A stretch of 64,000 nucleotides of DNA from Loktanella gaetbuli (GCF_020531945.1 NZ_JAJATZ010000001.1:62001-126000), one strand, 5' to 3'; numbered from the stretch's first letter, positions 42,545 through 51,469 are shown. Made by a program: numbers and translations. The notes: generated from the letters alone by a model not told the origin.

Positions 42545-43530
42545 GCGATGTCTTCCTGTGGGTTGGCTGGCACGGCAGAGGCGCCGCCATGGGTCATGGC
42601 CCATGTAGCATTGGTCTTGATCCCGCCAAGCGGGAAGAAGTGGACGTTGGTAATGTTGAAGTCGGGGTGCGCGGCCTTGTGTGCGGCAAGCGCGGAAACC
42701 ACGTCGTTCGGTTCATAGGGCAACAGCAGCTTGGTCACGTCAGCGGCACGCTTTTGCAGCACCTTGAGCGACGGGCCGACACCGCAGGCGATGGCGAATT
42801 TGATCATGGTTTGCAGTTTGGCGGGTCCAGCGATGCCGATGTGGATCGGCAGCGTGATACCGGCCTGTTTGAGGCTGTCAGCCCAGGCGATGATGGGCTG
42901 CGCGTCAAAACAGAACTGCGTTGCAATCGCCATCTGCGCATCCGTGCGGGATTGGAAATCGTTTTTCCAGCGCAGTGCCGCATCCACCTGGGTCTGGGTG
43001 CCATCGGTGTCGATATCGCGGTTTCCCTCCGGGTGGCCTGCAACATGCAGGCGGGTGAAACCGGCCTGATCAAACAGGCCCGTTTCCATCAACTGCATGG
43101 AATCGCTGAAATCGCCGTGCGGGGTCGTAACACCACCAGCCAGCAGCAGCGCCTGACGCACGTTCGCCTCGCCCTGATAGCGAGCGATCCAGTCCGCCAG
43201 CGTGGCCCGGTCCTTGATGATGCGGGCGGGAAAATGCGGCATCACGGCGTAGCCTTCGCCATTCAGACGTTTTGCCGTCGCAACCATGTCTTCGATCGGC
43301 GTGCCGTCGATATGGGCGATATAGACGCGGGTGCCAGCGGGCAGAAGCTGCGTGAAATCGGGGATCTTTTCCGCCGTGCGTGGCATAACCTCGATCGAGT
43401 AGTCGGCAAGCAATGCCGCCACCGCCGGGATCGGAGTCGTCAGGTCTGGTTCAGGCTTGCGCTTGAGAAAGGGAAGGAGGGACACGGCGGTTTCCTTTAG
43501 TCGGAGTGACAGGGGGCGGGGCGACGTCAT
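42541..43530 (-). CDS. methylenetetrahydrofolate reductase-like protein
   Basis: The 329-residue MetF-like flavoprotein has the stretches EVMPRTAEKIPDF, TRVYIAHIDG, LLLAGGVTTPHG, RLHVAGHPEGN and ATQFCFDAQPI. It would reduce methylene- to methyltetrahydrofolate (or the reverse) for the methyltransferase encoded next. ATGA overlaps link it to genes on both sides. It is more divergent than typical E. coli MetF, consistent with a dedicated one-carbon role. Confidence 0.88.
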   Translation of the reverse strand: MTSPRPLSLRLKETAVSLLPFLKRKPEPDLTTPIPAVAALLADYSIEVMPRTAEKIPDFTQLLPAGTRVYIAHIDGTPIEDMVATAKRLNGEGYAVMPHFPARIIKDRATLADWIARYQGEANVRQALLLAGGVTTPHGDFSDSMQLMETGLFDQAGFTRLHVAGHPEGNRDIDTDGTQTQVDAALRWKNDFQSRTDAQMAIATQFCFDAQPIIAWADSLKQAGITLPIHIGIAGPAKLQTMIKFAIACGVGPSLKVLQKRAADVTKLLLPYEPNDVVSALAAHKAAHPDFNITNVHFFPLGGIKTNATWAMTHGGASAVPANPQEDIA

Positions 43531-43823
43531 GCCCAGCCGTCGGTTGCGATCAATGCGCGCAGGCGGTCGGCGGTATATTCGGCGTCGAGGCGCGCGGCCT
43601 CGGCCTGTGCCACGGCGGCATCATCACCTGATACGCTGTAGGGGTCGCCGCGGCGCATACCGGCAAGGTAGTCGTCGGTGCCTGCAGCGCCCGACTTCAT
43701 GGCGGCCCGGTCGATTGCCTGTTCAAACCGTTCGGGCAATTGCACCTTTTGGGCCTTGCGACCACGGCCGACCATGACCTGTGCTGGCATATCGCGCCAA
43801 TAGATAATCGTGACGTCCGGCAT
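43527..43823 (-). CDS. PF13769-type 'virulence factor' family protein
   Basis: A 98-residue protein with TIIYWRDMPAQVMVGRGRKAQKVQLPERFEQAIDRAAM, the signature of the PF13769 family. Despite the name, it co-occurs with the split methionine synthase/one-carbon genes, as here where it is the first gene and is coupled by ATGA to the MetF-like gene. Its biochemical function is not known. Confidence 0.85.
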   Translation of the reverse strand: MPDVTIIYWRDMPAQVMVGRGRKAQKVQLPERFEQAIDRAAMKSGAAGTDDYLAGMRRGDPYSVSGDDAAVAQAEAARLDAEYTADRLRALIATDGWA

Positions 43824-44054
43824 GATCCTGATCCTCTGTTCGCAATTCGCGTTCTAACATTCCGCACGTCGTGCCGCGGCCTGTTTTCGACACAACCGCA
43901 TCCTGTCGCGACGGGTATCGCAACTGTCGACACCACGCACCAGACCGGCGGACGCCAGAAACCCACATGATTATGGTGAAGGGACCTCATGTCGCTTGCG
44001 TGGGGCGGCGTCAGGGCCTACCTTGGTTGCAACTCGAAATCGGAGGGCGTGACG

Positions 44055-45167
44055 ATGGCGCCCATGCGTCCCCATGGTGCGGGCGCGTTCCCCAAAGCGG
44101 TCGTAACCCCCGCGCCAAATGCCCCGGACCCTGCGCAGCTCTATGCGGCGCTGGATTTGGGAACAAATTCCTGTCGGATGCTGATTGCCCAACCCAAGGG
44201 CAGCCAGTTCCACGTGATCGACAGCTTTTCCAAGTCCGTCCAGCTGGGACAGGGCCTCGAAAGCAGTGGGAAACTGTCGCGTGCGTCGATGAACCGCACG
44301 ATTCAGGCCATGCGGATCTGTCGCCAGAAACTGGAACGCCACGGCGTCAAACGAATGCGTCTGGTTGCAACAGAGGCCTGTCGCCGTGCACGCAACGGGG
44401 CCAATTTCATCGCACAGGTCCGGCGCGAAACGGGCTTGCAGCTGGAAATCATCAAGCCCGAGGAAGAAGCGCGGCTTGCCGTGATATCCTGCGCTCCACT
44501 GGTCAGTACCAAAACTGAACAGCTGTTGGTCGTCGATATTGGCGGGGGATCGACCGAGCTGGTCTGGATCGACATCAGCCATGTCCCCGCACGCGAACGC
44601 CCGCGGGCGATCATGCGGCTGCACGCAGGGTTTGTCGCTGATCCCGGCCCGTTTGCCGCGGCCAAGGTGGTGGACTGGATTTCCGTGCCACTGGGCGTGG
44701 CCACGCTGCGCGATCAATTCGCCGATGTGGATGACGACGCGGCACGTTTCGCCCTGATGAGCTGGTTCTTTGAAGAAAACCTGTCGGATTTTGCGCCGTC
44801 GGCTGCGGAACAGGCCCGCGACGGTTTCCAGATCATCGGCACCAGCGGCACGGTCACGACGGTCGCTGCCTCGCATCTGGGGCTGAAACGGTATGACCGG
44901 ACCAAGGTGGACGGCCTGCGCATGACGTCAGACCAGATCGACGCGGTGATCCGTGGCTATCTGAAGCTGGGTCCCGATGGCCGGCGTGATGATCCGCGCA
45001 TCGGGCGTGACCGGCAGGCACTGATCATGTCGGGGGCCGCGATCTTGCAGGCCTTGATGCGGTTGTGGCCCACGGACCGGCTGTCGGTCGCGGATCGGGG
45101 ACTGCGCGAGGGGTTGCTTTATGCGCAGATGTCGGCAGATGGGGTACTGGAAGACGCCCCCTACTGA
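44055..45167 (+). CDS. Ppx/GppA-family exopolyphosphatase/pppGpp phosphohydrolase
   Basis: The 370-residue protein has the ASKHA motifs ALDLGTNSCRMLI and VVDIGGGSTELVW, and IIGTSGTVTTVAA. It hydrolyses inorganic polyphosphate or pppGpp; which cannot be told here. CGGAGGG lies six bases before ATG 44055; the open frame extends 22 codons upstream but without a ribosome site. rlmE follows after 63 bases that hold a palindromic element, an order common in this group. Confidence 0.9.
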   Translation: MAPMRPHGAGAFPKAVVTPAPNAPDPAQLYAALDLGTNSCRMLIAQPKGSQFHVIDSFSKSVQLGQGLESSGKLSRASMNRTIQAMRICRQKLERHGVKRMRLVATEACRRARNGANFIAQVRRETGLQLEIIKPEEEARLAVISCAPLVSTKTEQLLVVDIGGGSTELVWIDISHVPARERPRAIMRLHAGFVADPGPFAAAKVVDWISVPLGVATLRDQFADVDDDAARFALMSWFFEENLSDFAPSAAEQARDGFQIIGTSGTVTTVAASHLGLKRYDRTKVDGLRMTSDQIDAVIRGYLKLGPDGRRDDPRIGRDRQALIMSGAAILQALMRLWPTDRLSVADRGLREGLLYAQMSADGVLEDAPY

Positions 45168-45168
45168 A

Positions 45169-45204
45169 GGGGCCGATTTTTCTGCGAAAAATCGGGGGCC
45201 CCGG
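45169..45204. repeat. TTCGCGAA-type palindrome variant
   Basis: The CCGATTTTTC and GCGAAAAATCGG arms match those at 9955 and 41156, with one extra T in the centre, enclosed by GGGG and CCCC flanks. It lies between the co-directional Ppx/GppA and rlmE genes. Confidence 0.75.
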
Positions 45205-45230
45205 CCCACGGCAATGAGTAGGACGCGACG

Positions 45231-45956
45231 ATGGCGAACAAACCGACAAAGAATTCATCCGGGCGGGGTCAGCGGGACCTGACGGTCAAGGTCAAATCCG
45301 CACGCGGCAGGTCCACGTCGTCGACCCGCTGGCTGCAACGTCAGCTGAACGATCCCTATGTCAAGAAGGCCAAGGCCGAGGGGTATCGCGGGCGCGCGGC
45401 CTACAAGATCCTCGAGCTGGACGACAAGTTCCGTTTTCTCGTGCCCGGTGCGCGCGTGGTCGATCTGGGCTGTGCCCCCGGCGGCTGGTGTCAGGTCGCG
45501 GCCCGCCGGGTCAATGCATTGGGCGACCGCACGTCCAAATCCGTGGGAACCGTACTGGGAATTGATCTGCAAGAGGTCGAACCGGTTGCAGGGGCCACGA
45601 TCTATCAGCTGGATTTTCTGGATGAGGGCGCGGATGCGCAGGTCAAGGCATGGCTGGGCGGTTCCGCAGACGTCGTGATGTCCGACATGGCGGCAAGCGC
45701 ATCGGGCCACAAACAGACCGACCACCTGCGCATCATTTCGCTGTGCGAAGCGGCGGCCTATTTCGCGTTTGACGTGCTGGAAGAAGGCGGCACGTTTGTG
45801 GCCAAGGTGCTGGCCGGCGGCGCAGAAGGGAACCTGCAAAAGCTGCTCAAATCGCGGTTCACAAAGGTCGCCAACGTCAAACCGCCTGCGTCGCGGTCCG
45901 ACAGTTCGGAAAAATTCGTCGTGGCCACCGGGTTCAAGGGTCAGATCAGCGACTGA
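45231..45956 (+). CDS. rlmE: 23S rRNA (uridine-2'-O-)-methyltransferase
   Basis: The enzyme methylates U2552 in the ribosomal A loop. In the 241-residue protein the SAM site is VVDLGCAPGGWCQVA. The catalytic tetrad is seen as Lys in RAAYKILEL, Asp in VMSDMAAS, Lys in FVAKVLAGG and Glu in SSEKFVVATGF. A basic N-terminal tail of about 30 residues precedes the domain. The 3' end overlaps the convergent sulfotransferase gene by 16 bases. Confidence 0.96.
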   Translation: MANKPTKNSSGRGQRDLTVKVKSARGRSTSSTRWLQRQLNDPYVKKAKAEGYRGRAAYKILELDDKFRFLVPGARVVDLGCAPGGWCQVAARRVNALGDRTSKSVGTVLGIDLQEVEPVAGATIYQLDFLDEGADAQVKAWLGGSADVVMSDMAASASGHKQTDHLRIISLCEAAAYFAFDVLEEGGTFVAKVLAGGAEGNLQKLLKSRFTKVANVKPPASRSDSSEKFVVATGFKGQISD

Positions 45957-46549
45957 CGCCCGGCCATGTCCCACACCTCGAATTCGATGCTGCGCTTTTC
46001 ACGCAGCCTGGCCGCGACCGCGGGGCTGAGGGGGGTGGGTTTGCTGGGCGAGACGTTCAGCCGCTTGAGGTCGAGCGTGACATCAAGCCGTGCCTCGAGA
46101 AAGGCGATCAGCAGGCTCTGATCCTCGTAGCGGAACAGGTGGTCGATGCCCATGTTACCGTCACCGTCCAGCACGAATTTGGCCTGCGACCCGACATTCG
46201 CGAAATCGGCGGGCTTGCCCTTGCAGTATTCCAGCACAAAATCGTCGAAACTGATGTCGCGGGTGCTGTTGGGGTGGCCGATCAGATCATCGCGCGACCT
46301 GTAGCGATACCAGCTGCCCAGCCAGTCAACAGGATCGCGGACCACGGCCATGATCTCGGGTTCCTTGCCACCGGCCTGCACGAACAGTGGCTTGAAAAAC
46401 CGGCGGTAACGATAGACGGGCGCGTGTTTGATCTGGGGCGGGTCGCGCATCACCATCGCGGCCTTGGGGGCCAGTGCGCCCTCGATGGCGGTCGTGCCGG
46501 TTTTCGGCACCGCGAGGAACACCAGATTCTGCTTCCAAAACACGAGCAT
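45941..46549 (-). CDS. sulfotransferase-family protein
   Basis: The 202-residue protein has a 5'-phosphosulfate loop LAVPKTGTTAIEGAL near residue 12 and a 3'-phosphate motif VVRDPVDWLGSWYRYR near residue 70. PAPS-dependent sulfation of a carbohydrate or peptide is the expected reaction. It is a single gene between rlmE and recA. Acceptor unknown; similar genes are common in Rhodobacteraceae. Confidence 0.82.
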   Translation of the reverse strand: MLVFWKQNLVFLAVPKTGTTAIEGALAPKAAMVMRDPPQIKHAPVYRYRRFFKPLFVQAGGKEPEIMAVVRDPVDWLGSWYRYRSRDDLIGHPNSTRDISFDDFVLEYCKGKPADFANVGSQAKFVLDGDGNMGIDHLFRYEDQSLLIAFLEARLDVTLDLKRLNVSPSKPTPLSPAVAARLREKRSIEFEVWDMAGRQSLI

Positions 46550-46643
46550 GGCTGCCCTCCGCTGATCAGATCAAAAATAATCCTACGCCATGCACGAAGT
46601 ATTAACCACCATCCACACAATCTGAAGCTGTTAAGAAAGAGAT

Positions 46644-46695
46644 TGCAATGTTCTTGTTTCGGTCTCATATAGGTTAATGAGAACACAATAAGAAC
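46644..46695 (+). promoter_or_regulatory. recA promoter with LexA (SOS) boxes
   Basis: GAAC-N7-GAAC at 46681-46695 matches the alphaproteobacterial LexA site (direct repeat GTTC/GAAC, N7). An imperfect GTTC-N7-GGTC lies at 46650-46664. TTGCAA (46644-46649) and TATAGG (46668-46673), spaced 18, could be -35 and -10, so one box lies in the spacer and the other just downstream. Confidence 0.75.
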
Positions 46696-46746
46696 AAAGA
46701 GCGGTGATTGCCGCTGTTTCAGGTACGTGACATAAGGACGAAACTC

Positions 46747-47820
46747 ATGGCAACGGCAGAACTCCTCAAAATGGCTGACAAGAAAACCGCCGACAAGCAA
46801 AAGGCACTCGATAGCGCGCTGGCACAGATCGAACGCCAGTTCGGCAAGGGGTCCATCATGACCCTGGGCGGCAAGAATCAGATGCCCGATATCGAGGCGA
46901 CCAGCACCGGATCGCTTGGTCTGGACATCGCCCTTGGGATCGGCGGTCTGCCCAAGGGGCGGATCATCGAAATCTACGGGCCGGAATCGTCGGGCAAGAC
47001 GACGCTGACACTGCACACTCTTGCTGAAGAGCAGAAAAAGGGCGGTGTCTGCGCATTTGTCGACGCCGAACATGCGCTGGACCCGCAATATGCGAAAAAG
47101 CTGGGCGTCAATCTGGACGAGCTGCTGATTTCGCAGCCCGACACGGGTGAACAGGCGCTGGAGATCGTGGATACGTTGGTGCGGTCGGGTGCGGTCAGCC
47201 TTGTGGTTGTCGACTCGGTTGCGGCGTTGACACCGAAATCCGAACTCGAAGGTGACATGGGCGACAGCAGCGTGGGCGTACACGCCCGTCTGATGAGCCA
47301 GGCCATGCGCAAGCTGACGGGATCGATCAACCGGTCTGGTTGCATGGTGATCTTTATCAACCAGATCCGCATGAAAATCGGTGTCATGTTTGGATCGCCC
47401 GAAACGACGACCGGTGGTAACGCTCTGAAATTCTACGCATCGGTGCGGCTGGATATCCGCCGGATCGGCGCGCTCAAGGATCGCGATGAGGTCGTGGGCA
47501 ACGCCACCCGCGTCAAGGTCGTCAAAAACAAGGTTGCACCACCGTTCAAACAGGTCGAATTCGACATCATGTATGGTGAGGGCATTTCCAAGATGGGCGA
47601 GCTTCTTGATCTGGGCGTGAAGGCCGGGATCGTCGAGAAGTCGGGTGCCTGGTTCAGCTATGGCGATGAACGCATTGGGCAGGGGCGTGAAAACTCCAAG
47701 ACCTTCCTCAAGGAAAACCCGGCAATCGCGATGGAAATCGAGGACAAGATCCGTGCGTCGCACGGGCTCGATTTTGGTGCCTCGGGCGGGTCTGACGACG
47801 ACGATCTGGTCGAAATGTAG
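46747..47820 (+). CDS. recA: recombinase RecA
   Basis: The DNA strand-exchange ATPase and SOS co-protease has 357 residues. Walker A GPESSGKT is at residues 78-85, Walker B reads LVVVDSVAAL, L1 loop region EGDMGDSSVGVHARLM and L2 region FGSPETTTGGNALKF, and the acidic C-terminus is typical. ATG at 46747 (MATAELLKMADKK) is preferred to a longer frame. A terminator follows. Confidence 0.98.
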   Translation: MATAELLKMADKKTADKQKALDSALAQIERQFGKGSIMTLGGKNQMPDIEATSTGSLGLDIALGIGGLPKGRIIEIYGPESSGKTTLTLHTLAEEQKKGGVCAFVDAEHALDPQYAKKLGVNLDELLISQPDTGEQALEIVDTLVRSGAVSLVVVDSVAALTPKSELEGDMGDSSVGVHARLMSQAMRKLTGSINRSGCMVIFINQIRMKIGVMFGSPETTTGGNALKFYASVRLDIRRIGALKDRDEVVGNATRVKVVKNKVAPPFKQVEFDIMYGEGISKMGELLDLGVKAGIVEKSGAWFSYGDERIGQGRENSKTFLKENPAIAMEIEDKIRASHGLDFGASGGSDDDDLVEM

Positions 47821-47877
47821 GATTGCTTTCGACGGCATGACTGGACGTGTGGATGATGAACACGGACAGGACGGCGA

Positions 47878-47914
47878 ACAGGGCGTGCACTGCGGTGCGC
47901 GCCCTGTTTTGTCT
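47878..47914 (+). terminator. terminator of recA
   Basis: A 13-base stem with one mismatch (ACAGGGCGTGCAC and GTGCGCGCCCTGT) is followed by TTTTGTCTTT. Confidence 0.8.
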
Positions 47915-47988
47915 TTGGGGTTATTGCTGGACCCTTGGGCTATGGGGGGCTATTTCAGGCGCAACCTGTTGATCCGAAAGCGCCAGAT

Positions 47989-50646
47989 ATGACCTCTCTT
48001 GCCGATATCCGCTCTACCTTCCTGAATTACTACGGCCGCCAGGACCACGAAGTCGTGGCCTCGAGCCCGCTGGTGCCGCGCAACGATCCGACGTTGATGT
48101 TCACCAACTCGGGCATGGTGCAGTTCAAGAACCTGTTCACCGGTCTGGAAAATCGCGATTACCAGCGCGCGACCTCTGCTCAGAAATGTGTGCGCGCAGG
48201 CGGCAAGCACAATGATCTGGACAACGTCGGCTACACGGCGCGGCATCATACGTTTTTCGAGATGCTCGGAAATTTCAGCTTTGGCGATTATTTCAAGGAC
48301 GACGCCATCGCATTCGCCTGGGAATTGCTGACCCGCGATTTCGGCCTGAACAAGGACAAGTTGCTGGTCACGGTCTATCACACTGATGACGAGGCCGCCG
48401 AGATCTGGAAAAAAGTCGGTGGTTTCGGCGATGACCGCATCATTCGCATCCCGACGGACGACAACTTTTGGCGCATGGGCCCGACCGGTCCCTGCGGCCC
48501 CTGCACCGAAATTTTCTACGACCACGGCGACCACATCTGGGGTGGCCCTCCGGGCAGTGCAGAAGAGGACGGTGATCGTTTCATCGAAATCTGGAATCTG
48601 GTGTTCATGCAGAACGAACAGTTCGAGGACGGCACGATGCGGCCGCTGGACATGCAGTCGATCGACACGGGCATGGGACTTGAGCGCATCGGCGCGCTGT
48701 TGCAGGGCAAACATGACAACTACGACACGGACCTGATGCGCGCCCTGATCGAGGCGTCGGCCCATGCGACCAGCAGCGATCCCGATGGTCCGGGCAAGGT
48801 GCACCACCGTGTTATCGCAGACCATCTGCGGGCCACGTCATTCCTGATCGCCGAAGGCGTGCTGCCCAGCAACGAAGGACGTGGCTACGTGCTGCGTCGG
48901 ATCATGCGCCGTGCGATGCGTCATGCGCATCAACTGGGCGCTGCTGATCCGCTGATGCACCGTTTGGTGCCTGCATTGGTGCAGGAAATGGGTGCGGCCT
49001 ACCCCGAGTTGGGGCAGGGCAAGGCGCTGATCGAGGAAACGCTGAAGAACGAAGAAGTGCGTTTCCGCCAGACCCTCGACCGTGGATTGAAATTGCTGGA
49101 CGATGAACTGGCGCAATTGCCGGATGATGCGGACCTGCCCGGGGAAACGGCGTTCAAACTCTATGATACCTATGGTTTTCCGCTTGATTTGACGCAGGAT
49201 GCGCTGCGCGAAAAGGGCCGTGTGGTGAACACCGACGGGTTCGACAGTGCCATGGCCGCGCAAAAGGCCAAGGCCCGTGCGGCCTGGTCGGGCAGCGGCG
49301 AACAGGCTGACGCAAGCGTCTGGTTCGACATCGCAGACAAGTCCGGCACCACCGATTTTCTGGGCTACGAGACGCTGAATGCCGAAGGTCAGATCGCGGC
49401 GGTGATTGTCGATGGTGCACCTGCGGACACCGGGACCGGTGCAGTGCAGATCGTTCTGAACCAGACGCCGTTCTATGCCGAAAGCGGCGGTCAGGTCGGC
49501 GATGCAGGCACGCTGAAAACCGAAACCGGGACCGTGCGGATCACCGACACGAAAAAGGTCGCAGGTGTTTTCATTCACATCGGTGACGTCACCACGGGCG
49601 AGATCCGGCGCGGTCAGGCCGCTGTTCTGGTGGTCGATGCCGACCGGCGGGCCGACATTCAGGCCAACCATTCCGCAACCCACCTGCTGAACGAGGCGTT
49701 GCGAGACACGCTGGGCGACCATATCGCACAGCGCGGGTCCCTGAATGCGCCGGACCGTCTGCGGTTCGATTTCAGCCATCAAAAGGCGGTCGAGGCGTAT
49801 GAACTTGCGGCGGTCGAACGTGCGGTCAACGCGATGATCCGACAGAACACGACCGTGGAAACCCGCATCATGACCCCGGACGATGCCCGCGCGCTGGGTG
49901 CGCAGGCACTGTTTGGCGAAAAATACGGGGACGAGGTGCGTGTTGTATCGATGGGGCGCAAACCGGGGTCCGGCAAGGGCGTCGATGGTCAGACCTATTC
50001 GCTTGAATTATGCGGTGGCACCCATGTGAACCGTCTGGGTCAGATCGGTGCCTTTGTGCTGTTGGGCGACAGTGCATCCAGTGCTGGCGTGCGTCGGATC
50101 GAAGCATTGACCGGGCAGGCCGCACTGGATCACCTGCGCGGTCAGGACGCGGCACTGGCGCAGGCAGCGGCCGTGCTCAAGGTGCCGGCAGCAGATGTTG
50201 CATCACGGGTCAAGGCACTGATGGACGAACGCAAGGCGCTGGCAAACGAAGTCGCGCAGTTGCGCCGCGATCTGGCGATGGGCGGCGGCAGTTCCGCTGA
50301 GTCCGAAAGCGAGGTCGTGAACGGCATTCCGTTCATCGGGCAGGTCATGGCCGGCGTGTCGGGCAAGGATCTGCCCGCGCTGATCGACCAGTTCAAGGAC
50401 CGCGCCGGGTCAGGCGTTGTTCTGCTGATCGCGGATGCAGGCGGCAAGGCAGCAGTCGCTGCCGGCGTCACGTCCGACCTGACGGACCGTGTGTCTGCCG
50501 TGGACGTGCTGCGCGCGGCTGTGGCCGAGTTGGGTGGCAAGGGTGGCGGTGGCCGCCCCGACATGGCACAGGGCGGCGGTGCCAGCATTGACAACGCCGC
50601 GGCGGCGCTGGCCGCCGCGCGGTCCATCCTGGAGGGAAAAGTATGA
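47989..50646 (+). CDS. alaS: alanyl-tRNA synthetase
   Basis: The 885-residue enzyme charges tRNA-Ala. The catalytic core (FTNSGMVQFKNLF, ARHHTFFEMLGNFSFGDYFK, RGYVLRRIMRRAMRH) is followed by the editing domain with NHSATHLLN and the zinc-binding CGGTHV, then a C-terminal oligomerisation domain (GGGGRPDMAQGGG). ATG at 47989 (MTSLADIRSTFL) is preferred; 18 upstream codons are open. It is coupled to the next gene by ATGA. Confidence 0.98.
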   Translation: MTSLADIRSTFLNYYGRQDHEVVASSPLVPRNDPTLMFTNSGMVQFKNLFTGLENRDYQRATSAQKCVRAGGKHNDLDNVGYTARHHTFFEMLGNFSFGDYFKDDAIAFAWELLTRDFGLNKDKLLVTVYHTDDEAAEIWKKVGGFGDDRIIRIPTDDNFWRMGPTGPCGPCTEIFYDHGDHIWGGPPGSAEEDGDRFIEIWNLVFMQNEQFEDGTMRPLDMQSIDTGMGLERIGALLQGKHDNYDTDLMRALIEASAHATSSDPDGPGKVHHRVIADHLRATSFLIAEGVLPSNEGRGYVLRRIMRRAMRHAHQLGAADPLMHRLVPALVQEMGAAYPELGQGKALIEETLKNEEVRFRQTLDRGLKLLDDELAQLPDDADLPGETAFKLYDTYGFPLDLTQDALREKGRVVNTDGFDSAMAAQKAKARAAWSGSGEQADASVWFDIADKSGTTDFLGYETLNAEGQIAAVIVDGAPADTGTGAVQIVLNQTPFYAESGGQVGDAGTLKTETGTVRITDTKKVAGVFIHIGDVTTGEIRRGQAAVLVVDADRRADIQANHSATHLLNEALRDTLGDHIAQRGSLNAPDRLRFDFSHQKAVEAYELAAVERAVNAMIRQNTTVETRIMTPDDARALGAQALFGEKYGDEVRVVSMGRKPGSGKGVDGQTYSLELCGGTHVNRLGQIGAFVLLGDSASSAGVRRIEALTGQAALDHLRGQDAALAQAAAVLKVPAADVASRVKALMDERKALANEVAQLRRDLAMGGGSSAESESEVVNGIPFIGQVMAGVSGKDLPALIDQFKDRAGSGVVLLIADAGGKAAVAAGVTSDLTDRVSAVDVLRAAVAELGGKGGGGRPDMAQGGGASIDNAAAALAAARSILEGKV

Positions 50647-50930
50647 AAACCGCACTCTGGATTGCACACGTCACGGTAACGGACGAGGAATCTTATGCCA
50701 GATACGCAGCCCTCGCGACCGGGGCGATTGCGGATCACGGTGGGGTCTTCCTTGCCCGTGGGGGTGATTACGAGACGCTGGAAGGGCCGGATCGGTCCCG
50801 CAATGTCGTGGCACGGTTTCCGTCGAAACAGGCGGCGCATGATTGCTACTATTCGGACGCTTACCAAGAGGCGTTGAGCCATGCCAAAGGCGCATCCGTG
50901 CGCGAGCTGAGCATCGTCGAAGAGCTGTGA
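50643..50930 (+). CDS. DUF1330 domain-containing protein
   Basis: A 95-residue protein of the ferredoxin-like (dimeric alpha-beta barrel) DUF1330 family, with KTALWIAHVTVTDEESYARY and NVVARFPSKQAAHDCYYSDAYQEAL. Its function is unknown. It overlaps alaS by four bases (ATGA) and the MOSC gene by four (GTGA), so it is the middle gene of a three-gene operon. Confidence 0.9.
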   Translation: MKTALWIAHVTVTDEESYARYAALATGAIADHGGVFLARGGDYETLEGPDRSRNVVARFPSKQAAHDCYYSDAYQEALSHAKGASVRELSIVEEL

Positions 50931-51400
50931 GCCCAACCAGTCTTGCCAGCATGATGGCGCGACATGCGCAGATCGGGCGGCTGGACTGGATCGGGTTGCG
51001 GCCTGAGCGGCGTGCGGAGGTTCTGTCCGTCGCGCGGGCGACGATAGCGCCGGACGGTTTGAATGATGACCACGCGCGCCCGGGCAAGCGGGCAGTGACA
51101 CTTGTTCAGGCGGAACATCTGCCTGTCATTGCCGCGCTGTCCGGGCATCCGGTGATTGCGCCCGAAACACTGCGGCGCAATCTGGTGGTGTCGGGGATAA
51201 ATCTGGCCGCCCTGCGCAATGGGCAGCTGCGCATCGGTGACGTCATCCTGATGATCGAGGGTCCCTGTCCGCCCTGTTCCCGGATGGAGGAATATCTGGG
51301 TCACGGAGGCTATAACGCTGTGCGCGGACACGGAGGTTGGTATGCCTCTGTCGTGACGCCCGGGGCGATAGCTGTCGGCGATGCGGTGGTGGCCGGGTAA
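50927..51400 (+). CDS. MOSC domain-containing protein
   Basis: The 157-residue protein matches the MOSC (molybdenum cofactor sulfurase C-terminal) domain. It has RRNLVVSGINLAALRN, GPCPPCSRMEEYLG with the conserved cysteine region, and GGWYASVVTPGAIAVGD. MOSC proteins deliver sulphur to metal-cofactor enzymes or act as amidoxime-type reductases. GTG start overlapping the DUF1330 stop is the best fit. Confidence 0.88.
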   Translation: MSPTSLASMMARHAQIGRLDWIGLRPERRAEVLSVARATIAPDGLNDDHARPGKRAVTLVQAEHLPVIAALSGHPVIAPETLRRNLVVSGINLAALRNGQLRIGDVILMIEGPCPPCSRMEEYLGHGGYNAVRGHGGWYASVVTPGAIAVGDAVVAG

Positions 51401-51469
51401 GGGGGCGCTGCCCCCTCTGCCCCCTGCGGGGCCATTCACCCCCGGGATATTTGAAACCAGAAGAATGTG
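51401..51469. repeat. GC-rich intergenic element of Rhodobacteraceae type
   Basis: GGGGGC-GCT-GCCCCC is followed by repeated CCCC(C/T) blocks and CCCCCGGGATATTTGAAACC. Very similar elements recur after many genes in Roseobacter-group genomes as I recall them. It lies between the MOSC gene and the typA terminator. Only one copy is in the window, so repetitiveness is from general knowledge. Confidence 0.5.

Noticed and set aside
43824..44054. Riboswitch (SAM, SAH or cobalamin type) upstream of the one-carbon operon
   Set aside because: I looked for the cobalamin box and SAM-II or SAH core sequences on the minus strand and saw none.
46450..47838. Minus-strand frame of 462 codons opposite recA
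   Set aside because: Shadow of recA; it also crosses the recA promoter and LexA boxes.
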